The notes under the pieces: model-generated
What the model saw: the letters and a program-made list of their open reading frames with translations, nothing else
The model's database searches: none
What the model was told of the DNA's origin: nothing
Assembly (NCBI GenBank): GCA_002470695.1
Contig: DKNM01000112.1
Location: 1 to 18,430 of the forward strand
DNA from: Candidatus Neomicrothrix sp. UBA7388
GTDB lineage: Bacteria > Actinomycetota > Acidimicrobiia > Acidimicrobiales > Poriferisodalaceae
DNA: 18,430 nucleotides
Direction of reading: 5' to 3'
Made by a program: the position numbers and the translations under genes
In this document: positions 6,645 through 13,229 of the stretch, piece by piece
How the letters are laid out: each line of letters begins with the position of its first letter
Position numbering within the stretch: the first letter of the stretch is position 1

Positions 6645-7181
6645 TTAACTGGGTAGCCGGCCGCGCCCACGCGCAACTTCTCCATCCGGACTGAAAAGTA
6701 TCCAGAAGGGCTGACCTGAAACGCCAAAGTGCTCCCAGAGAGCGCCATCATGGTCAGGGATATGGGGGATGGCCTGCAGGTCGTGACGTTCTACAAAACT
6801 GCTGTAACCAATCACATCATCTCGACCCGGAATACTTACAACCTCGATGTTGCCCTCACTTTCGAGCTCGGCGACCGCCGATGCTTCCGCATTACAAGCT
6901 CCTCACCACGGTGCCCAAAACCAGATGAGGACATCGCTGCCGATTAGTGAAGCGGGATTGAATGTTTCTCCCGAAAGCGTCTTACTCCGCAGGGCCTCTA
7001 ACGCGTCAGGAAACTCCGTTGCTAGCCCCGAAGTGGGTGGTGCAGTCTCAGGGGTTGGCGCTGAAGTCGCAGGGCTTTGAAGCACAGCAGATTGTTCGTG
7101 TTCGACCTCGCGGTTGTCGCTAGCACATGAGATCAGAGCAAGAGTTGCCAAAGCGGTGCCCATGAGGCGAATAACTCTCAT
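6645..7181 (-). CDS. Predicted selenoprotein: exported Mpt53/DsbE-like thioredoxin with Sec-X-X-Cys
   Basis: Read with TGA 6903-6905 as selenocysteine, this gives 178 residues. The signal MRVIRLMGTALATLALISC has a lipobox at Cys19. A Pro/Thr/Ser-rich tether (about 20-52) follows, then a thioredoxin domain. The active site reads FWAPW-Sec93-Gly-Ala-Cys96-NAEA, aligned with FWAPWCxxCRAEA of mycobacterial Mpt53/DsbE. Downstream are VVSIPGRDDV, SSFVERHDL, HDGALWEHFGV, the cis-Pro region SGQPFWILFSPDGEV (Pro158) and TAA 6645-6647. All 85 codons after the TGA are open and family-like. A SECIS-like hairpin follows the TGA. Expected role: thiol-disulfide exchange outside the membrane, first gene of an operon with an SRPBCC protein and a four-Cys lipoprotein. 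Conventional annotation would give a truncated ORF ending at 6903. Alternatives are a recent nonsense mutation or a base error at the catalytic Cys codon. ATG 7179-7181 is chosen for the signal peptide; GTG 7182-7184 precedes it directly. Confidence 0.8.
6864..6901 (-). promoter_or_regulatory. Candidate bacterial SECIS element
   Basis: In the minus-strand RNA, counting from the base after UGA, bases 23-26 (CGGC) pair with 31-34 (GCCG) around the loop GGUC, and U22-A35 can extend the stem. The loop begins 27 bases after the UGA, inside the range known for bacterial SECIS (about 16-37), and GGUC equals the SelB-contacted apical loop of E. coli fdhF. A second hairpin, AUGC-GGAA-GCAU (11-22), lies before it, and GAGCU (2-6) can pair with AGCUC (35-39) to enclose both; that closure competes with the U22-A35 pair. 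Pairings were found by eye. Confidence 0.6.
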
Positions 7182-7233
7182 CACGATGGAAAGGCTATGG
7201 GCTGGCAGGCTCCAAACGCTAGATTCGAAACAA

Positions 7234-7323
7234 ATGAGCACGCGCGCCTTGATCATCACAGCTTTAGCCGCAGGTATAGCTATCCTCGTGGCCTTTGCTG
7301 CCCAAGTTCTCATAGCAGTTTGA
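7234..7323 (+). CDS. Possible 29-residue membrane peptide
   Basis: ATG 7234 opens a 29-codon frame that is almost all hydrophobic after the first four residues: ALIITALAAGIAILVAFAAQ is a complete membrane helix. It sits between the divergent thioredoxin-like gene and the dihydrolipoamide dehydrogenase gene. No clear ribosome-binding site is visible upstream, and the size is too small to judge from sequence alone. It could be a genuine small membrane protein or chance coding. Confidence 0.3.
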   Translation: MSTRALIITALAAGIAILVAFAAQVLIAV

Positions 7324-7390
7324 ATGATTTCCCTGTGTTGATGTCACGACGTCGATGCCCGACCACACCGGCGCTAGTGTTGGCGGCAGA

Positions 7391-8794
7391 ATGACTTCTA
7401 ACCATTACGACATTGTTGTTGTGGGGGGTGGGCCTGCTGGATACGCGGCAGCGCTTGCTGCCGCTGGCTATAACCTCAACGTCGCGTTGGTCGAAAAAGA
7501 TCGCCTCGGAGGTACGTGCCTTCACCGAGGCTGCATCCCTGCAAAAGAACTCTTAGAAACTGCTGCCGTAAATCGCGCAGTAAAAGGCGCTAGGGACTTC
7601 GGCGTCATTAGCGGTGACTCCACATTAGATATGACTATCTCTCAAGAAAGAAAACAATCAGTCGTTGACCGCCTTTTCAAAGGAGTCCAGCAGCTTGTAA
7701 GTAGCAAAAACATTTGGCTCTACGACGGCGAAGCACAGATGACAGGCGACCGAACCATTGCGGTTCAAACAAAAGAAGGAGACGATATATCTCTCTCGGC
7801 TGAGCATGTCATTTTGGCGACGGGATCTAAACCCCGCGAGCTGCCAGGCTTCCCAATAGATGGAGACTTAATTATTGGCTCTGACCAGGTACTTGAACTC
7901 ACCCAGTTGCCTGCTCATGCTGCGATCATCGGTGGCGGCGCTATCGGATGCGAATTCGCGTCGATGCTCACCGACTTAGGCACACAAGTAACAATCCTTG
8001 AGTCAGCAGAGCGACTAATTCCGGGGGCCGACCCGGACATAGCGAAATCGCTGCAGCGGGCGTTCAAAAAAAGAGGGATACGAACTATCACCAATGCGAC
8101 GCTGGGGGGCCAAACGCTCCTCGATACCGGCGTCACCGTTCACTTGAGTGACGGGACCGACATCGACGTTGAGAAAGTTATTGTTAGCGTTGGCAGAACG
8201 GCTCTCTCCGAAGGCCTTGGTTTAGAAAACACGACTGTTGAAGTCGACAGCGAGGGCTGTGTGGTTGTTGATCAGTACTGCCGAGCTACTGCGAGTGGGG
8301 TTTACGCAGTCGGAGACCTAATTGCGACCCCACAGCTAGCGCATGTCGGATTTGCAGAGGCCATGCTTGCTGTTCAAAACATTCGAGACGAAAAAGCATC
8401 ATCAATAAATTATGAAAGAACCGCTTGGGCGATTTACTGCCACCCTGAAGTCGCTTATGCCGGCCTTACAGAGACACAAGCTCATGAGGCTGGATTGGAA
8501 ATCGTTGTTTCCAAGCACCGTTTTATTGGAAACGCCCGGGCTGCGATTCACGGCGAAAATGAAGGCATGGTGAAGGTAATCGCAGAACGACGGATAGATG
8601 GTAAAGCTGGACGAATACTTGGGGTTCATCTAATCGGCCCATGGGTCACTGAACAGCTCAGCCAAGGCTATATGGCCATTAACTGGGAGCTTGAAATCGA
8701 CCAAATTTCAAAATTTATTCAGCCTCACCCTACGTTCTCGGAAGTATTTGGAGAAGCAGTGCTAGAGCTCGCTGGCCGGACGCTGCACGGATAA
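7391..8794 (+). CDS. lpdA: Dihydrolipoamide dehydrogenase (E3)
   Basis: The 467-residue pyridine nucleotide-disulfide oxidoreductase has the FAD-binding motif VVVGGGPAGYAAALAAA at the N terminus and the redox pair Cys43/Cys48 in GGTCLHRGCIPAKELL. It also has the NAD-binding motif AIIGGGAIGCEFASML, a second FAD contact GVYAVGDLIATPQLAH, and the C-terminal His446-Glu451 pair in HPTFSE. It reoxidises dihydrolipoyl groups on 2-oxoacid dehydrogenases or the glycine cleavage system, reducing NAD+. ATG 7391 fits the family; an upstream ATG at 7355 would add 12 residues unlike other E3 proteins. The LipB-LipA gene follows by 50 bases, so lipoyl cofactor synthesis and its reoxidation are likely co-expressed. 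Confidence 0.93.
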   Translation: MTSNHYDIVVVGGGPAGYAAALAAAGYNLNVALVEKDRLGGTCLHRGCIPAKELLETAAVNRAVKGARDFGVISGDSTLDMTISQERKQSVVDRLFKGVQQLVSSKNIWLYDGEAQMTGDRTIAVQTKEGDDISLSAEHVILATGSKPRELPGFPIDGDLIIGSDQVLELTQLPAHAAIIGGGAIGCEFASMLTDLGTQVTILESAERLIPGADPDIAKSLQRAFKKRGIRTITNATLGGQTLLDTGVTVHLSDGTDIDVEKVIVSVGRTALSEGLGLENTTVEVDSEGCVVVDQYCRATASGVYAVGDLIATPQLAHVGFAEAMLAVQNIRDEKASSINYERTAWAIYCHPEVAYAGLTETQAHEAGLEIVVSKHRFIGNARAAIHGENEGMVKVIAERRIDGKAGRILGVHLIGPWVTEQLSQGYMAINWELEIDQISKFIQPHPTFSEVFGEAVLELAGRTLHG

Positions 8795-8844
8795 ATGGTT
8801 TGGTTGTTTATATGCGGAAATTCGACCTAGAAGTGACCAGGTAG

Positions 8845-10521
8845 ATGCTTAGAACGCGGTGGTTAGGAGAAGTCAAATTTAGAGAAGCCTTGAACCTGCA
8901 ACGTCAATTATTCACCGCCAGTGGTGACGACCACCTGCTGCTTTTAGAACATGAACATGTATTTACCGGTGGCCGGAATGCTGATCCTAACAATTTATTA
9001 ATTGACCCGGCATCGGTGGGCGCAAGCTATGAGATTGTCGATCGAGGTGGCGACATCACCTACCATGGCCCAGGTCAGATCACCGGATACCCCGTAATTT
9101 CTTTAAAGGGACGCAGAGGTGGTGGCATCGCAGAGACAAGGGCTTATGTACACGAACTAGAAGCGGTCCTAATCAATGCACTCAGCGATATCGGACTTCG
9201 AAACTGTGGGCGGCTTCCCAAATACCCCGGAGTTTGGGTCAACCCGGAGAGCGATAACCCAAAAAAAATAGCAGCAGTTGGAGTTCGTCTCAGCCGTGGA
9301 CGAACTATGCATGGCTTCGCTTTGAACGTGAATACAGACATGACCTGGTTTGACCGCATCATTCCGTGCGGAATCGCCGGCCTTGGAACCACGAGCATTG
9401 AATTTCAAGGATTAGAAGTTTCCACTGAGTCGGTAGCTCAAACCATCGGCTGCCATGCTGCCGCTACCTGGGGAGCGCATGGAGCAGAGTTTGCTTCGGT
9501 CACGTCGTCAAGCTTGCAGAAGAGCCTCGAAGACTTTGCGTCTAAAGAAACTGGCGAGCCAGACTCTAAACAGGAAGTCTCTGTTTTCTTACGGGACCGT
9601 AAACCAACTCCGCGGCGAGAGCGGCGCCTAAAAGACGCGGGTCTGGGTGAAGGGTTACCGATAACGGAAAAGAAACCATCGTGGATGAAGGCCCGTATCG
9701 ATCTCAGCGCTGGCTACAAGAAAGTTCGCTCCACGATCGCTGATCTGGAATTAACCACGGTTTGCGAAGAGGCCGGCTGTCCAAATATTTATGAATGTTG
9801 GGGCGAGGGGACCGCCACGTTCATGATTAATGGCAGTCGTTGCACCCGTTCGTGCGGCTTCTGTTTGGTGGACACGCGTCGTCCCCAGCCTCTTGACCCG
9901 GATGAACCTCGACGTGTCGCGGAGGCAGCTGCAGCTATGGGCTTACAACACGTAGTAATAACTGCGGTAGCGCGTGACGACCTCGAAGATGGTGGCGCAA
10001 ATGGTTTCGCGCAGACGATCAAGGCGATCAGGGAGAAAGGACAAGTCGTTAATATTGAGACCTTGGTCCCAGACTTCAGCGGACTGCAGGCTCCGTTGGA
10101 AACTCTGATTGAGGCGAGACCAGATGTGATCAACCACAATCTCGAAACAGTTGCTCGTTTGCAACGAATGGTTCGACCCAACGCTGGATACGCCCGAAGC
10201 CTCGCCTTGCTCGCCAGGTCCAAGCAAAACGATTTTCTCACCAAATCCGGGCTAATCGTCGGACTAGGAGAGACCGATGACGAACTGTATGGCGCTATAG
10301 GCGATCTGGCAGGAGTCGGTGTCGACATCTTGACTATCGGACAATACCTCCGTCCGTCGAGTCAACATCTCCCAATTCAACGCTGGGTCCCACCTACAAC
10401 TTTTAATGCCTTAGCGGAATACGCTAAAAAACAAGGCATAGGTCATGTTGAAGCGAGCCCATTGACTCGCTCCAGCCATAAGGCAGCAACCGCTATTCGA
10501 TCACTACCATCTGCTAGCTGA
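8845..10521 (+). CDS. LipB-LipA fusion: octanoyltransferase and lipoyl synthase
   Basis: One 558-residue frame encodes both steps of lipoyl assembly. The LipB domain (about 1-215) has RGGDITYHGPGQITGYPV, Lys141 in KKIAAVG and the thioester Cys175 in IIPCGIAG; it moves octanoate from acyl carrier protein to a lipoyl-domain lysine. After a charged linker (about 216-275, rich in Arg, Lys and Glu) comes the LipA domain (about 276-558). It has the auxiliary 4Fe-4S cysteines Cys307, Cys312 and Cys318 (CEEAGCPNIYEC), the radical-SAM cluster cysteines Cys333, Cys337 and Cys340 (CTRSCGFC) and the C-terminal RSSHKA contact; it inserts two sulfurs. All catalytic residues are present in both halves and no stop or start interrupts the junction. 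Normal LipB and LipA are separate proteins of about 215-230 and 290-320 residues. AGGTAG lies just upstream of ATG 8845. Confidence 0.95.
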   Translation: MLRTRWLGEVKFREALNLQRQLFTASGDDHLLLLEHEHVFTGGRNADPNNLLIDPASVGASYEIVDRGGDITYHGPGQITGYPVISLKGRRGGGIAETRAYVHELEAVLINALSDIGLRNCGRLPKYPGVWVNPESDNPKKIAAVGVRLSRGRTMHGFALNVNTDMTWFDRIIPCGIAGLGTTSIEFQGLEVSTESVAQTIGCHAAATWGAHGAEFASVTSSSLQKSLEDFASKETGEPDSKQEVSVFLRDRKPTPRRERRLKDAGLGEGLPITEKKPSWMKARIDLSAGYKKVRSTIADLELTTVCEEAGCPNIYECWGEGTATFMINGSRCTRSCGFCLVDTRRPQPLDPDEPRRVAEAAAAMGLQHVVITAVARDDLEDGGANGFAQTIKAIREKGQVVNIETLVPDFSGLQAPLETLIEARPDVINHNLETVARLQRMVRPNAGYARSLALLARSKQNDFLTKSGLIVGLGETDDELYGAIGDLAGVGVDILTIGQYLRPSSQHLPIQRWVPPTTFNALAEYAKKQGIGHVEASPLTRSSHKAATAIRSLPSAS

Positions 10522-10552
10522 GAACAGGCACACCCCGGCTAAACTTTCATCA

Positions 10553-11344
10553 ATGGCAGCCGGTCCCGAACTTGACGCCGCAACGGTATTGCTGCAATGG
10601 GCGTCCGGGGGTCTCCTATTTTGCTGGGTGACCACGCGACATAACGAAGTTGGCCTTGGCTATGGCTGGCTGTTGAGAGGCACCTATGCTGCGATCGCAA
10701 TTCTCGCAGCAATAGCCGGATTCGGGTGGGCCTCGAGGCCACTCAGGGACTCTGGATCAGTTGTAGTCGCAGGCATAGCGTTGGTGACATTGATCTTGTC
10801 GATAACTTGGCGACCCAATAGAGCCGGAGATCATCAACAATCGGGACGCTTGTACGACTCGAAATGGGATTTACTGGCTCCCAGCTTTGGATTTCTTGCC
10901 TTGGCAGTAGCCGGTTTGACTGGCGGTGGGAATGAGCTACTCCAGACGGCCAGAATAATAGTGGGTGCAGCATTTTTGGGTGCCGTTACCGACGCGATGC
11001 TGCTTGGCCATTGGTACCTCGTTCAACCTGGCCTCAAAAGAGAGCCGCTGATCGAGCAAGTTTCTTGGTTAGGCAAGCTATGGCCTGTCGAGGTCGGACT
11101 CCTGTTGTTGCCGACAGGGATGTTTTCAGTGCTGTCAGGCACGATTGATGACAGCTACGGAGGCATGCTCGGCTGGTTTTGGGCGGCGTGCGCGATTACA
11201 ACCGGGGCGCTCGTACTAGTCACTCGCGCAGCGTTGAGAGAACGCCAATACGCGGCGGTGATGGCTGCGACCGGATTGCTTTACCTGGCGATCCTCACAG
11301 CATTTGGAACAGACGTCGTAGCTCGCTTAGTACTCGAAACTTGA
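10553..11344 (+). CDS. Polytopic membrane protein of unknown function
   Basis: The 263-residue product has about eight hydrophobic stretches (near 10-26, 42-60, 68-86, 107-123, 132-152, 176-196, 205-228 and 236-256), with short polar loops. A notable motif is DAMLLGHWYLVQPGLKREPL near the middle; its His and Trp could bind a ligand or cofactor, but that is speculation. I do not recognise the family. It starts 31 bases after the LipB-LipA stop and may be in the same transcript. It is followed 34 bases later by a convergent crotonase gene. Confidence 0.7.
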   Translation: MAAGPELDAATVLLQWASGGLLFCWVTTRHNEVGLGYGWLLRGTYAAIAILAAIAGFGWASRPLRDSGSVVVAGIALVTLILSITWRPNRAGDHQQSGRLYDSKWDLLAPSFGFLALAVAGLTGGGNELLQTARIIVGAAFLGAVTDAMLLGHWYLVQPGLKREPLIEQVSWLGKLWPVEVGLLLLPTGMFSVLSGTIDDSYGGMLGWFWAACAITTGALVLVTRAALRERQYAAVMAATGLLYLAILTAFGTDVVARLVLET

Positions 11345-11378
11345 TCCAATTTGCGAGAGGTATCAACGAGGTGAACCT

Positions 11379-12158
11379 TTAACGACCTTTCCAACTGGGA
11401 GCCCGCTTTTCGCGAAAAGCATCGACTCCTTCTTGAGCATCGTCGCTACTGCCTACGATTCTGCGGATGCTTTCGCCCATCCGAACCGCTTCAGTCCAAC
11501 CCATCCGTTGAGACCTTGTGGCTACTTCCTTAACTGCTCGCACCGCTAGAGGAGCGCCCTGACAAAGCCGCTCGGCCAGAGAATATGCCTCGTTCATAAG
11601 GTCATCATGTGCAACCACCCGCCACGCAAGTCCAATATCGCGGGCTTGTTCTGCATCAATGTTGTCCCCAGTCAGCAGAATTTCCATAGCGTCCGCCCAA
11701 GCTATTTTTGATGGAATTCTCATTGATCCGACAATGGTTGGAACGCCAACCTTAACTTCGGGCATACCGAAGACAGCCTTGTCAGACGCCAAGAGGAAGT
11801 CGGTCGCGATAGCGCCGGTCAACCCATAGCCGATACACGCACCGTTCACAGCAGCGATGGTCGGCTTCCACAACTCTAAGCCGCTCTCAAAACTATTGAT
11901 CGTGGGAATCTCGAAGTAACTGCCAGACCAAGTACCCGCGGAGTTACCCTGCCCTGGGCGAAGGTCAGCCCCAGCGCAGAAAGCGCGACCAGCTCCGGTC
12001 AAAACAGCGACCCAGGCCTCAGGGTCTTCATAGAACTGCAACCAGGCGCTATTCAAACACTCGCGCATAGCGCCGTTAATCGCATTCAGAGACTCAGGAC
12101 GGTTATAAGTAATCGTCGCAATGTGTCCGTCTAACTCGTATGTCGCCTCGTCACTCAT
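11379..12158 (-). CDS. Enoyl-CoA hydratase/isomerase (crotonase) family protein
   Basis: The 259-residue crotonase-fold protein has the first oxyanion-hole element GRAFCAGADLR and the second element NGACIGYGL, followed by FGMPEVKVGVP. Of the two glutamates used by classical enoyl-CoA hydratase, one is present (Glu134 in MPE). The other position, in GYGLTGAIATD, is Thr114 instead of Glu. It may therefore catalyse an isomerase or other crotonase reaction rather than standard hydration. ATG 12156-12158 has GAAGGG upstream and matches the family start; an upstream GTG-started form reaching 12236 would overlap the divergent glycosyltransferase gene. A role in acyl-CoA catabolism fits the acyl-CoA dehydrogenase and MaoC genes nearby, but these are separate units. 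Confidence 0.88.
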   Translation of the reverse strand: MSDEATYELDGHIATITYNRPESLNAINGAMRECLNSAWLQFYEDPEAWVAVLTGAGRAFCAGADLRPGQGNSAGTWSGSYFEIPTINSFESGLELWKPTIAAVNGACIGYGLTGAIATDFLLASDKAVFGMPEVKVGVPTIVGSMRIPSKIAWADAMEILLTGDNIDAEQARDIGLAWRVVAHDDLMNEAYSLAERLCQGAPLAVRAVKEVATRSQRMGWTEAVRMGESIRRIVGSSDDAQEGVDAFREKRAPSWKGR

Positions 12159-12212
12159 AAGTTGCCCTTCGACTTCGAAACTGATTTTTGAAAACGACGA
12201 ATCGCCCGACAT

Positions 12213-13229
12213 GTGTCTAGCGCATTCGTCCACCACAATGGGGAGGTGCGACTAGTCATCCAGATTCCATGTTTTAATGAAGCAGAGACTTTGCCCCAGA
12301 CATTGGCGGAACTACCTAGACGCGTAGCTGGATTTGATGAAGTTTTATGGCTGGTGATAGACGATGGCTCGACTGACGCCACAGCAGAGGTAGCAAAGCT
12401 TCATGGCGTGGACGCAATCGTCTCGCTTACGAATAACAGAGGCCTAGCGGTAGCTTTCCAATCAGGGCTTGACGCTTCGTTGAAACTCGGAGCAGACGTA
12501 ATTGTCAACACTGACGCTGACAACCAATACTCGGCTCGAGACATTCCTCTGCTTTTGGAGCCAATTCTCTCGGGTGAAGCGGACTTGGTAGTTGGCACCC
12601 GAGACATATCCAATCACGAAGAATTCTCTTGGAGTAAAAAACGACTTCAAAAGATCGGATCGTGGGTCGTTCGCCAAGCATCGGCCACTGATGTCTCTGA
12701 CGTCACATCAGGTTTCAGGGCCTACTCCAAAGAAGCCGCACTTCAAGTCAACGTTGTATCTCAATTTACCTACACACTTGAAACCCTGATCCAAGCGGGC
12801 AGATCCGACGTCGTTGTTGCTGACGTACCTATTAGTGTTAACGCAACAACGCGCCCGTCAAGGCTATTTAGCTCTAAACGTCAGTATGTAAGAAGGTCTG
12901 CGGGGACAATATTCCGGGTATACGCCATGCATCGACCACTACGGGTTTTTAACATACCGGCCGCCTTTTTCGCGATCGTCGGAATTGTGCTATTTGCTCG
13001 CTTCGCCTGGTTTTATCTAACCGATGGAGGCGACGGTTACATACAATCTCTCATCGTTGGGGCTGTGTGCCTTGTAATCGCAATGCAGATGTTGATGCTC
13101 GGAGTTCTAGCCAATCTTTTGCGAGCTAACCGAGTCATCGGCGAACGAGTTCTTCGGCGAGTTAGAAATATTGAACTCGTCATAGACGACTACAACAGTC
13201 CGGAAGAAGATCTGCGACCAGAGGAATGA
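12213..13229 (+). CDS. Family 2 glycosyltransferase with two C-terminal membrane helices
   Basis: The catalytic GT-A domain shows VIQIPCFNEAETLPQTL, the nucleotide-sugar-binding VIDDGSTD (Asp50-Asp51) and the metal-binding NTDADNQY (Asp101-Asp103). Two hydrophobic segments near the end (about 246-270 and 279-305) anchor it. This is the layout of DPM1/GtrB-like enzymes that load a sugar on polyprenyl phosphate at the cytoplasmic face. Such lipid-linked sugars feed GT-C transferases outside, and the gene lies next to a YfhO-like GT-C candidate, which fits one pathway. The start GTG 12213 is the most upstream; GTG 12246 is also possible and would drop 11 poorly conserved residues. The 3' end overlaps the convergent YfhO gene by 40 bases. 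Confidence 0.88.
   Translation: MSSAFVHHNGEVRLVIQIPCFNEAETLPQTLAELPRRVAGFDEVLWLVIDDGSTDATAEVAKLHGVDAIVSLTNNRGLAVAFQSGLDASLKLGADVIVNTDADNQYSARDIPLLLEPILSGEADLVVGTRDISNHEEFSWSKKRLQKIGSWVVRQASATDVSDVTSGFRAYSKEAALQVNVVSQFTYTLETLIQAGRSDVVVADVPISVNATTRPSRLFSSKRQYVRRSAGTIFRVYAMHRPLRVFNIPAAFFAIVGIVLFARFAWFYLTDGGDGYIQSLIVGAVCLVIAMQMLMLGVLANLLRANRVIGERVLRRVRNIELVIDDYNSPEEDLRPEE

Noticed and set aside
6903..7313. A conventional 136-residue protein ending at the TGA and starting at 7313.
   Set aside because: The first 44 residues have no signal peptide or homology, and the end truncates a thioredoxin domain at its active site; the Sec reading from 7181 explains both ends.
10539..10742. Minus-strand open frame opposite the start of the membrane protein gene.
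   Set aside because: Arg-rich translation with no recognisable pattern; the plus-strand gene has coherent membrane helices across the same bases.
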